Below, one piece after another: positions 1-7,113 of a stretch of 10,063 nt of DNA. The position numbers and the translations under genes were made by a program. A model generated the notes under the pieces. It was not told the DNA's origin and searched no databases. It saw nothing but the letters and a program-made list of their open reading frames with translations. The DNA comes from Verrucomicrobiia bacterium (GTDB lineage: Bacteria; Verrucomicrobiota; Verrucomicrobiae; Limisphaerales; UBA11358), in assembly GCA_030042375.1 (NCBI GenBank), contig JASHZU010000117.1, positions 1-10,063 on the forward strand, in the 5' to 3' direction. How positions within the stretch are numbered: the first letter of the stretch is position 1; every line of letters begins with the position of its first letter.

Positions 1-1
1 C

Positions 2-2377
2 AGCGGGAATGTTTTCATCTATACCAACGGCAGCGTGGCCGCCTCGGGCAATTTCGGCACCTTTATGCCGCAGACGACCTATCCGGTGAATATCGGCCGC
101 CGCACCGGCCAGCCGATTGGCGACGGCGATACCTATGCGGGAATGATTGATGAATTGAGCCTGTACAATCGCGCGCTTTCCTCGAATGAAATCGCTGCTA
201 TTTATAATGCCGGTGGCGCAGGCAAATGTCCGCCTCCGCCCACGCCGCCGTTCATCACGCAGCAACCGACGAATGAAGCCGTGATCACAGGTCAAACGGC
301 CAATTTCACGGTCGTCGCCGGCGGTTCACCGCCTCTGAGCTATCAATGGACTTTTGATGGCACGAACCTGCTGGGCGGGACGAACGCCACGCTCACTTTG
401 ACGGATGTGCAGTTTGACCAGGCCGGGACCTATGCGGTCACAATCTCCAACCAATATGGCTCGACCAATAGCGCTAACGCCACTTTGGTGGTCAATCCTC
501 TTCCGCCCTGTGATCCTGCGCCCGCGAACATCGTTGCCTGGTGGCCCGGCGAGAGCAACACCGACGACATCATCAGCGGCAATAACGGCACCGCCAACGG
601 CGACCTCACCTATGCAGACGGCGAGGTGGGCCTGGCATTTGTTTTCGATGGCAGCACCAGTTACATTTCTGTCCCGGCTTCGCCGAGTTTGAACATCGGC
701 ACCGGCGGCGGTTTGACGATCGAATGCTGGGTCAATCCATCCTCGCTCAACATGACTGGTTCCGGCGCGCCCATCATCGAATGGGATTCCGCGACGACCG
801 ACGGCTGTGAATTCTGGGCGGACAACGACGGCAGTCTCTTTACTGACATCAAGGATACCTCCGGCAACGGGCATACGCTTCAAACCGCCGCCGGTGTCAT
901 ACCTACCAATGCCTGGACCCATGTGGCCCTCACTTATAATGAGAGTAACGGCGTCGTGTTGATTTATACGAACGGAAGTGTAGCCGCTTCGGGTAATTTC
1001 GGAACCTATACCCCACAGACGACTTATCCGGTGAACATCGGGCGCCGCACCGGCCAGCCGATTGGCGATGGCGATACCTATGCGGGAATGATTGATGAAT
1101 TGAGCCTGTACAATCGCGCGCTTTCCTCGAATGAAATCGCCGCCATTTATAACGCCGGTGGGGCGGGTAAATGTCCGCCGACGCCTGTGCCGCCCTTCAT
1201 CACGCAACAACCGACGAATGAAACCGTGACGGCAGGCCAAACGGCCAGCTTTAGCGTTGTGGCTGGCGGTTCAGAGCCGCTGAACTATCAATGGATCTTT
1301 GATGGAACGAACTTGCTGGGCGAGACGAACGCCACGCTCACCTTGAATGACGTGCAGCTGGGTGAGGCGGGAACGTATGCGGTGCTCGTGTCCAATGAAT
1401 ACGGCGCGACCAATAGCGCCAACGCCACGTTGACCGTCATTCCTCTCGGTACATGCGACCCGCCGCCGACAAATATCGTTGCCTGGTGGCCGGGAGAGGA
1501 CAATACCGACGATATCATCGGCACCAATAATGGCACCGCTAATGGCAATCTCACCTATGCGAGCGGCGAAGTTGGCCTGGCGTTTGTTTTCGACGGCAGC
1601 ACCAGTTACATTTCTGTCCCGGCTTCGCCGAGCCTGAACCTCGGCACCGGCAGCGGTTTAACGATCGAATGTTGGGTCAATCCATCCGCGCTCAACACCA
1701 CCGGTGACGGCGCGCCCATCATCGAATGGGATTCAACGACAACCGACGGCTGCGAATTGTGGGCGAACCCGGATGGCAGCCTCTTTACCGACATTAAAGA
1801 TACCTCCGGCAACGGACATGTACTTCAAACCGCTGCCGGTGTTGCGCCTACCAACACTTGGACCCATGTGGCGCTTACCTATAACAAGAGCAGTGGCGCC
1901 GTATTGATTTATACGAATGGAAGTGTGGCCACTTCGGGTAATTTTGGAACCTATACCCCGCAGACGACCTATCCGGTGAACATCGGCCGCCGCACCGGCC
2001 AGCCGATTGGCGATGGCTCTACCTTTGCGGGAATGATCGATGAATTGAGCCTGTACAACCGCGCGCTGGCCTCGAATGAAATTGCGGCGATTTATCATGC
2101 CGGCGGAGCGGGCAAATGTCCGCCGACACCGCCGTTCATCACGCAACAACCGACGAATGAAACTGTGGTTGCAGGCCAAACGGCCAGTTTTAGCGTTGTG
2201 GCCGGCGGTTCGGAACCTCTCGGCTATCAATGGAATTTTGACGGAACCAATCTGATTGGGGCAACTAATTCCACCCTGACTCTCACCAATGTTCAATTGG
2301 CCAATGCCGGCGTTTATCACGTTACCGTGAGCAACACCTACGGATCCGTTGTCAGTTCCAACGCCGTATTAAGCGTA
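2..2377 (+). repeat. 945-bp in-frame tandem repeat encoding LamG + Ig-like unit (one partial and two complete copies)
   Basis: Equivalent positions recur exactly 945 bp (315 codons) apart: the Cys that closes each LamG module lies at 227, 1172 and 2117, and the Cys that opens the two complete ones at 509 and 1454. The two complete LamG modules differ at 27 of 222 aligned residues by eye. The partial first copy differs from the second at only about 5 of 76 residues. Positions 125-195 and 1070-1140 are identical over 71 bp, while the third copy (from 2015) is more diverged there. The array begins before the window, so the total copy number is unknown. Confidence 0.93.
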
Positions 2378-5300
2378 TTGAGCTCTTATGGGGTGCCGGT
2401 TATCACCTCATTCAACCCGTCTCTGGGAACAACGGGAACGGTAGTGAACATCAGTGGCTTGAACTTCAGTCCGGTGGTTTCAAAGAACATCGTCTATTTT
2501 GGCGCGGTGCAGGCCACCGTGAGCAGCGCCAGCCCGACAAATTTGGTGGTGAGCGTGCCCATTGGAGCGACTTATGCCCCCATCACCGAAACAGTCGACG
2601 GGTTGACGGCCTATTCGGATGTTCCTTTCCTGCCGACTTTTGCCGGCGGCAGCCCGCTTAGTTCCAGCACGTTTGCCGCGAGCTTCAATCTCAACGGTGG
2701 GGATGGCCCTGTTCATATCGTCGTCGCTGATATTGACGGCGACGGCAAGCCGGACCTGGTTGTCGCCAATGATTACGGCGATGACGTCTGGATTTATCGC
2801 AACATCAGTACCAACGGCACATTGAGCGCGGCCTCGTTTGCGGCGCCGGTGAAATTGCCGGTGGGACCGGCAGTCAGCTCGGGAGATGCCATCTTTGGCC
2901 TGGCGCTGGGCGACCTGACGGGAGACGGACATTTGGACATTGTCGTGGCCAACAATTACTTGAATGAAGTTTCCATCTTCCAAAACTTGTGTTCGCCCGG
3001 AATTATCACGACCAATTCCTTTGGGATGCGCATTGATATTCCGATCACCAACGTCCCGAATGAAGTCGCCATCGCAGATATGGATGGTGACGGACAGCCC
3101 GACCTGGTAACAGTCAATTTGAACGGCAGCGTTTCCATCGTGCGCAATATCAATGCCGGGGGCGAACTGCTCAGCAGCAACTCATTTGCACGGCCGGTCA
3201 GCTTCCCGACGGAAATTGTTGGGACGACGACGATCGCCGTCGGAGATATTGATGGGGACGGCAGGCCCGATGTGGTTGTTGGCAACAGCTCCGACAGCGG
3301 CACGGCCAATTCCATAGAGATATTCCAAAATCTCAGCACGCCCGGGAACCCCGATTTGGCCGCTCCCGTTCCTTTCCCGGGCCTGGGCGAAATCAATGGC
3401 ATAACCATTGGTGATGTGGACGGAGACGGCAAACCGGATGTGGTAATTGGCTCCGGCCAAAGCGGGGAATCATTGGAAGTTTATCGGAATCTTAGTACGC
3501 CGGGAACGATTACGAGCAATTCCTTGGCCGCGCCTGTTAATTTCCCGCTGAACGGTTGGGCCGCTGAAGTCGCCATGGCCGACCTCGACGGTAGCGGCAA
3601 GCCCGATCTCGCCACCACGACACAATTGCCCAATAACTTTTCCTTGTTCCGCAACCTTAGCACGCCGGGAATCATTACAAATAGTTCGTTGGGCACGCGG
3701 ATTGATTTGCCTACTGGGTGGAACCCCCACGGCCTGGCCTTTGCGGACCTGTCGGGTGATGGCCGGCCGGATGCTGTCTTTGCCAACTCGTACGATGGGA
3801 CACTGACCATCTACCAAAATGTCACGCCTTTTGTTGGAGCGCCGGTCATCACCACCCAGCCCACGAATCAAATCATTGTCAATGGCTTTACGGCCTCCTT
3901 CAGCGTGGTCGCTTCAGGAGTGTCGCCTCTCAGCTATCAATGGAGCTTTGAGGGGACCAACATGGTTGGTGCCACAAACGCCATACTAGTGATTCCCTTT
4001 GCTGCCCAGGCCAATGCAGGGACTTATTTTGTCACGGTGGCCAATGTGGATGGTTCAGTCGTCAGCTCTAATGCCACCTTGACCGTCATCCCGCCGCCGA
4101 ACAAAAACGTACCCGTCATTACTTCCTTTACGCCGTCATTGGGTTCAACGGGAACGGTGGTGAATATCACCGGGCTCAACTTCAGCCCCATCGCTTCAAA
4201 TAACATCGTCTATTTTGGCGCGGTCCAGGCTACCGTGAGCAATGCGAGCCCCACCAATCTGATCGTGAGTGTGCCTGTGGGAGCGACTTATGCACCCATC
4301 ACCGAGACGGTCAATAGCATGACCGCCTATTCAGACGTTCCCTTCCTGCCGACATTCCCCGGAGGCGGCACGCTTAGTTCCGCGAATTTTGCTTCGAGCT
4401 TCACCATCCCCGGCGGGGACGGCCCGATCCATCTGCTCGCTGCTGACATCGATGGCGACGGCAAGCCCGATCTTGTGGTAGCTGTTGATTATGGCGATGC
4501 CATCTGGATCTATCGTAATATTAGCACCAACGGCGTATTAAGCCCGGCCTCGTTTGCGCCGCCGGTGGAATTGCCGGTGGGACCCAGTGTCAGCGGCACT
4601 GACGCACTGACCGGCATCGCGGTCGGAGATTTGACGGGAGATGGCCGCCTGGACATTGTCGTCGCCAACCGAGAACTCAGCTCGGTTTGTGTCTTCCAGA
4701 ACTTCTGCTCACCCGGGGAAATCAGCACCAACACCTTTGGCGCCCCGATTAACATCCCGATTGCTGACATCCCGACTGAAGTCGCGGTGGCGGACATGGA
4801 CGGAGACGGTCAGCCCGATATTGTCTCAGTCAATATCAACGACAGTGTTTCTGTCATCCGCAACATCAGCACAGCCGACGGAATTCTGACCACCAATTCA
4901 TTTGAGGCGCCCATCTTTTTCCAGACCTCCATTGAGGGAAATATTTTAGCCGTAGGCGATATTGACGGGGATGGCAAGCCGGACGTGGTGATTGGCAACC
5001 CGAACGGCAGCACGACTGACACGATTGGCATCCTGCAAAATTTAAGCACACCGGGGAACATAAACTTGTCATCCAATATAGACTTCCCGGGATTGGGACA
5101 GGTGAATGGCATTGCGATCGGTGATATTGACGGGGACGGCAAACCCGATGTATCAGTCAGTTCTTTTGCAAACGGCCAGGCTGTCGCGGTTTACCGCAAC
5201 ACCAGCACGCCCGGAATCATTACCACCAATTCCCTGGCTCCGCCGATAATCTTCCCTCTCAATGGTTGGGGTGCTGACATTGCGATTGGAGACCTGAATG

Positions 5301-6316
5301 GCGATGGCAAACCGGATATTGGCACCACAACACAATTGCCGGATAACTGTTCGCTCTTCCAGAACCTGAGCACGCCAGGAATCATCACGAATAGCTCGCT
5401 GGGAACACGGATTGATTTGCCGGCGGGATATAATCCTGACGGCCTGACATTTGTGGATTTAGTGGGTGACGGGCGGCCGGATTTGGTCTTCGCCAACACC
5501 TATGATGGCACGCTGACCATCTATCAAAATATCACGCCCATGGCCGGTCCGCCGATCATCACCACCCAGCCTACGAACCAAACCGTGTCCGCAGCCTCCA
5601 GCGTCACGTTTAGCGTTGTCGTTGGCAGCACAACCCCGGTGACGTATCAATGGATGTTCAATGGCACCAACTCACTGCCCGGCGCCACGAATTGCGCCCT
5701 CACGCTCACCAACGTCCAGGCCGCCAATGAAGGCGAGTATTCTGTCGCCGTCACTAATATTTATGGTTCGATCATTAGTTCCAATGCCCAGTTAGTCGTG
5801 ACAGTGGATCATTTCGCCTGGAATACCATTGCCTCGCCGAAATTTGTCAATTCGCCGTTCCCCGTGGAAGTCGTTGCCGAAGACGCCGCCAACGGAGTGT
5901 TCACTAATTACACCGGCGTAGTTTTCCTCGGTTCCACGAACGGAGTGCCCTTCACGCCGGCGGTCTCCGGCGGCTTTGTCCAGGGTGTTTGGACGGGAAG
6001 CATCACCGTGCCCGAACCGGTCGACGACCTGGTCTTATGCGCTGGCGATGGCGCTGGTCATATCGGTTTGGCCAATCCGATTGATGTCGTCTATTTGCCG
6101 GTATTGGGAACAACGCCCTACGGCGGCTTGATGTATATTTCCTGGCCAACCAATCCGGGCGGCTTCCTCCTCGAGAAAACGACGAATGTTATGTACGGGC
6201 CATGGATCCCGGTGACGGGCGCGCCTCTCGAATTTGGCGGCGAATACGTCCAGCCCATTGTCCCCACCGGGACGAACGCCGCAGTCTTCTATCGCCTCTA
6301 TCATAATGGGCCATAG
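2..6316 (+). CDS. Giant multi-modular secreted protein (LamG / Ig-like / IPT-TIG / FG-GAP-VCBS propellers), 5' end outside window
   Basis: The frame is open from base 2, so this is the C-terminal 2,104 residues of a longer protein. The first in-frame start-like codon (GTG at 35) is inside a LamG domain and is not the real start. Modules by position: LamG tail 2-229; Ig-like 251-493; LamG 509-1174; Ig 1196-1438; LamG 1454-2119; Ig 2135-2377; IPT/TIG 2396-2641; seven FG-GAP/VCBS repeats 2642-3829; Ig 3845-4087; IPT/TIG 4112-4357; seven FG-GAP/VCBS repeats 4358-5539; Ig 5555-5800; C-terminal region 5804-6313. The Ig modules show 'P.SYQW.FDGTNL.GATN..L.L..VQ...AG.Y.V.VSN.YGS..S..A.L.V'. The LamG modules end in 'GMIDELSLYNRALSSNEI'. 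No transmembrane segment, sortase motif or catalytic site is visible. LamG, TIG and integrin-like propeller modules are known carbohydrate- or protein-binding folds, so an extracellular adhesin or glycan-binding role is inferred. The signal peptide would lie upstream. Domain calls are confident; the biological role is not. Confidence 0.93.
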   Translation, partial: SGNVFIYTNGSVAASGNFGTFMPQTTYPVNIGRRTGQPIGDGDTYAGMIDELSLYNRALSSNEIAAIYNAGGAGKCPPPPTPPFITQQPTNEAVITGQTANFTVVAGGSPPLSYQWTFDGTNLLGGTNATLTLTDVQFDQAGTYAVTISNQYGSTNSANATLVVNPLPPCDPAPANIVAWWPGESNTDDIISGNNGTANGDLTYADGEVGLAFVFDGSTSYISVPASPSLNIGTGGGLTIECWVNPSSLNMTGSGAPIIEWDSATTDGCEFWADNDGSLFTDIKDTSGNGHTLQTAAGVIPTNAWTHVALTYNESNGVVLIYTNGSVAASGNFGTYTPQTTYPVNIGRRTGQPIGDGDTYAGMIDELSLYNRALSSNEIAAIYNAGGAGKCPPTPVPPFITQQPTNETVTAGQTASFSVVAGGSEPLNYQWIFDGTNLLGETNATLTLNDVQLGEAGTYAVLVSNEYGATNSANATLTVIPLGTCDPPPTNIVAWWPGEDNTDDIIGTNNGTANGNLTYASGEVGLAFVFDGSTSYISVPASPSLNLGTGSGLTIECWVNPSALNTTGDGAPIIEWDSTTTDGCELWANPDGSLFTDIKDTSGNGHVLQTAAGVAPTNTWTHVALTYNKSSGAVLIYTNGSVATSGNFGTYTPQTTYPVNIGRRTGQPIGDGSTFAGMIDELSLYNRALASNEIAAIYHAGGAGKCPPTPPFITQQPTNETVVAGQTASFSVVAGGSEPLGYQWNFDGTNLIGATNSTLTLTNVQLANAGVYHVTVSNTYGSVVSSNAVLSVLSSYGVPVITSFNPSLGTTGTVVNISGLNFSPVVSKNIVYFGAVQATVSSASPTNLVVSVPIGATYAPITETVDGLTAYSDVPFLPTFAGGSPLSSSTFAASFNLNGGDGPVHIVVADIDGDGKPDLVVANDYGDDVWIYRNISTNGTLSAASFAAPVKLPVGPAVSSGDAIFGLALGDLTGDGHLDIVVANNYLNEVSIFQNLCSPGIITTNSFGMRIDIPITNVPNEVAIADMDGDGQPDLVTVNLNGSVSIVRNINAGGELLSSNSFARPVSFPTEIVGTTTIAVGDIDGDGRPDVVVGNSSDSGTANSIEIFQNLSTPGNPDLAAPVPFPGLGEINGITIGDVDGDGKPDVVIGSGQSGESLEVYRNLSTPGTITSNSLAAPVNFPLNGWAAEVAMADLDGSGKPDLATTTQLPNNFSLFRNLSTPGIITNSSLGTRIDLPTGWNPHGLAFADLSGDGRPDAVFANSYDGTLTIYQNVTPFVGAPVITTQPTNQIIVNGFTASFSVVASGVSPLSYQWSFEGTNMVGATNAILVIPFAAQANAGTYFVTVANVDGSVVSSNATLTVIPPPNKNVPVITSFTPSLGSTGTVVNITGLNFSPIASNNIVYFGAVQATVSNASPTNLIVSVPVGATYAPITETVNSMTAYSDVPFLPTFPGGGTLSSANFASSFTIPGGDGPIHLLAADIDGDGKPDLVVAVDYGDAIWIYRNISTNGVLSPASFAPPVELPVGPSVSGTDALTGIAVGDLTGDGRLDIVVANRELSSVCVFQNFCSPGEISTNTFGAPINIPIADIPTEVAVADMDGDGQPDIVSVNINDSVSVIRNISTADGILTTNSFEAPIFFQTSIEGNILAVGDIDGDGKPDVVIGNPNGSTTDTIGILQNLSTPGNINLSSNIDFPGLGQVNGIAIGDIDGDGKPDVSVSSFANGQAVAVYRNTSTPGIITTNSLAPPIIFPLNGWGADIAIGDLNGDGKPDIGTTTQLPDNCSLFQNLSTPGIITNSSLGTRIDLPAGYNPDGLTFVDLVGDGRPDLVFANTYDGTLTIYQNITPMAGPPIITTQPTNQTVSAASSVTFSVVVGSTTPVTYQWMFNGTNSLPGATNCALTLTNVQAANEGEYSVAVTNIYGSIISSNAQLVVTVDHFAWNTIASPKFVNSPFPVEVVAEDAANGVFTNYTGVVFLGSTNGVPFTPAVSGGFVQGVWTGSITVPEPVDDLVLCAGDGAGHIGLANPIDVVYLPVLGTTPYGGLMYISWPTNPGGFLLEKTTNVMYGPWIPVTGAPLEFGGEYVQPIVPTGTNAAVFYRLYHNGP
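2642..3829 (+). other. FG-GAP/VCBS domain 1: predicted seven-bladed beta-propeller with calcium-binding loops
   Basis: Seven acidic loops of the form 'D.DGDGKPDLVV.N' start at 2726, 2909, 3074, 3242, 3410, 3578 and 3743, with a spacing of 61 and then 55-56 residues. Each is followed by an outer strand such as 'I.RN.STPG.I..NSF..P..FP'. Spaced DxDGDGxxD loops bind calcium in integrin-alpha-type propellers, so seven repeats fit one closed seven-bladed propeller. The sixth loop has GSG in place of GDG (DLDGSGKPD), and the second and seventh lack the second Asp of DxD (DLTGDG, DLSGDG), so these may bind calcium less well. The fold is inferred from repeat number and spacing. Confidence 0.85.
4358..5539 (+). 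other. FG-GAP/VCBS domain 2: second predicted seven-bladed beta-propeller
   Basis: Seven loops start at 4442, 4625, 4790, 4955, 5120, 5288 and 5453, spaced 61 and then 55-56 residues, matching the first propeller blade by blade. The sixth loop is intact here (DLNGDGKPD), unlike its GSG counterpart in propeller 1. The last is again degenerate (DLVGDGRPD), as is the second (DLTGDGRLD). That the same two blades are weak in both copies suggests the pattern predates the duplication. Confidence 0.85.
5804..6313 (+). other. C-terminal region of the giant protein: beta-sandwich-like segment plus Verrucomicrobia-type C-terminal tail
   Basis: After the last Ig module comes a segment beginning 'DHFAWNTIASPKFVNSPFPV' and containing 'TNYTGVVFLGSTNG' and 'GVWTGSITV'. 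It resembles a small beta-sandwich commonly found near the ends of bacterial secreted proteins. The last ~60 residues (from 6137) read 'ISWPTNPGGFLLEKTTNV', then a Trp-containing strand and a terminal 'FYRLYHNGP'. I recognise this tail type from many large exported verrucomicrobial proteins, but its function is not established; a role in export or surface retention is only a suggestion. No LPxTG, PEP-CTERM or membrane helix is present. Confidence 0.6.
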
Positions 6317-6352
6317 CGCTGAATTCGTTCGCTATCTGATTGGGGCTTTGCC

Positions 6353-6389
6353 TTCCCGCGGTCAATTTCTTTGACAGCGGGAATTTTTT
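6353..6389 (+). terminator. Rho-independent terminator downstream of the giant protein gene
   Basis: TTCCCGC (6353-6359) pairs perfectly with GCGGGAA (6377-6383). After one G.A mismatch, GTCAA (6361-6365) pairs with TTGAC (6371-6375), leaving a 5-nt TTTCT loop. Six T residues (6384-6389) follow the stem directly. It lies 36 bp after the stop of the upstream gene and 25 bp before the next start, so it should separate the two transcription units. Confidence 0.85.
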
Positions 6390-6398
6390 GCTTAACGT

Positions 6399-6404
6399 AA
6401 GGGG
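6399..6404 (+). promoter_or_regulatory. Probable ribosome binding site for the FkbM methyltransferase gene
   Basis: AAGGGG lies 10 nt before the ATG at 6415. It favours that start over the in-frame TTG at 6340, which would add 25 residues encoded across the terminator hairpin. Confidence 0.55.
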
Positions 6405-6414
6405 CGAAAATTGT

Positions 6415-7071
6415 ATGGCTTCCCTCACCAAATTTCTATTTAACTTTTCTCATCGGTTGAGGCAGCACCCCTTTCGTTTTCTCATCTCCGGTAAATTATT
6501 TTCCATGTTTAGCTCGAGCGAACCCGGCGAGGAGGAAGTCTACCGCCGTTCCTGGTCCGGCCCCATCTGGGACATCGGCGCGAGTCTGGGCAAATACACG
6601 GTCATGATGGCTGAGGCCAATCCTGGCCAGCGCATCTACGCGTTCGAACCCAACCTGAATTCCCTCTATTATCTCGGTTATCGCACCGCCAAATATTCCA
6701 ATGTCGTCATCGTTCCCGCGTTTTTGACCGTTGAAACGAAGATCATGCCCACCACCTACGATCCCAATTTCAATAAACCTCCAACCGGCCCGCAGGGAAT
6801 CGCTTTTCCCCTCGAGGAAGCCATTCGCTGGTTTGGGGTGCCGTCATTTATCAAGCTGGATTGCGAAGGGTACGAGTACGAATTTTTAGAACGATGCGGT
6901 CCGCTCTTGAAAAATACCACGGTACTGGTGGAATGGCACCTCGCATTTGACGGCAAACCTAATCCCGGGGCCACCAAATTCAAACCCGACCTGTCTTTAT
7001 GGCGCCAAACGAAAGTATCGCCCAACCACACCCTCCTGGAACCCCTCCCGGCCGCCGCCAAACTGGCGTAA
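6415..7071 (+). CDS. FkbM-family SAM-dependent methyltransferase
   Basis: 218 residues from the ATG at 6415. The SAM-binding motif I is at residues 52-61 (WDIGASLGKY), and the acidic ribose-binding residue sits in 'YAFEPN' (75-80). The family signature 'FIKLDCEGYEYEFLER' (145-160) matches the FkbM pattern 'KiDvEGaE..vL', and 'VLVEWH' (170-175) follows. These define a class I Rossmann methyltransferase of the FkbM type (Methyltransf_21), which usually O-methylates sugars or polyketide-like hydroxyls. Residues 1-45 are basic and hydrophobic without a signal peptide, so it is probably cytoplasmic. It is first in a row of glycosyltransferase genes, which suggests methylation of a glycan; the substrate is not deducible. 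The protein is on the short side for the family and ends soon after the 'EWH' strand. An upstream TTG start at 6340 is possible but unlikely because it spans the terminator. Confidence 0.88.
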   Translation: MASLTKFLFNFSHRLRQHPFRFLISGKLFSMFSSSEPGEEEVYRRSWSGPIWDIGASLGKYTVMMAEANPGQRIYAFEPNLNSLYYLGYRTAKYSNVVIVPAFLTVETKIMPTTYDPNFNKPPTGPQGIAFPLEEAIRWFGVPSFIKLDCEGYEYEFLERCGPLLKNTTVLVEWHLAFDGKPNPGATKFKPDLSLWRQTKVSPNHTLLEPLPAAAKLA

Positions 7072-7113
7072 AGCTGATTTGAATTTGCTATCGTTGTCAG
7101 CCACAATGTTGCC

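Larger units (their letters stand above)
2396..5800 (+). repeat. Tandem duplication of a ~1.71-kb unit encoding IPT/TIG + seven-repeat propeller + Ig-like domain
   Basis: The unit at 2396-4087 is repeated at 4112-5800. The TIG starts are 1,716 bp apart and the downstream Ig starts 1,710 bp apart. The two TIG modules match at 70 of 82 residues by eye, with the shared core 'NIVYFGAVQATVS.ASPTNL'. The propeller parts also align blade by blade, although they are more diverged at DNA level. The length stays a multiple of three, so the reading frame is kept. Confidence 0.9.

Noticed and set aside
35..37. GTG as the start codon of the giant protein
   Set aside because: The frame is open back to base 2 and the residues before it match the equivalent LamG stretch of the next copy, so the gene simply enters the window from upstream.
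326..1240. Long open frame on the minus strand (304 codons), and a similar one at 1733-2320
   Set aside because: Both lie antisense to the LamG/Ig array, repeat with the same 945-bp period, and give Arg/Gly-rich translations with no recognisable domain. They are by-products of the codon pattern of the real gene.
2..2377. Direct repeats considered as a CRISPR array or mobile-element repeats
   Set aside because: The unit is 945 bp, in frame, and encodes two protein domains; there are no short repeat-spacer units, inverted ends or transposase.
6340..6414. N-terminal extension of the FkbM methyltransferase from a TTG at 6340
   Set aside because: It would be encoded across the terminator hairpin and T tract, adds no family motif, and has no binding site. 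ATG at 6415 has AAGGGG 10 nt upstream.
7072..7113. Short gap between the methyltransferase and first glycosyltransferase checked for a terminator or promoter
   Set aside because: No stable hairpin with a T tract and no convincing -35/-10 pair is visible in these 42 bp.
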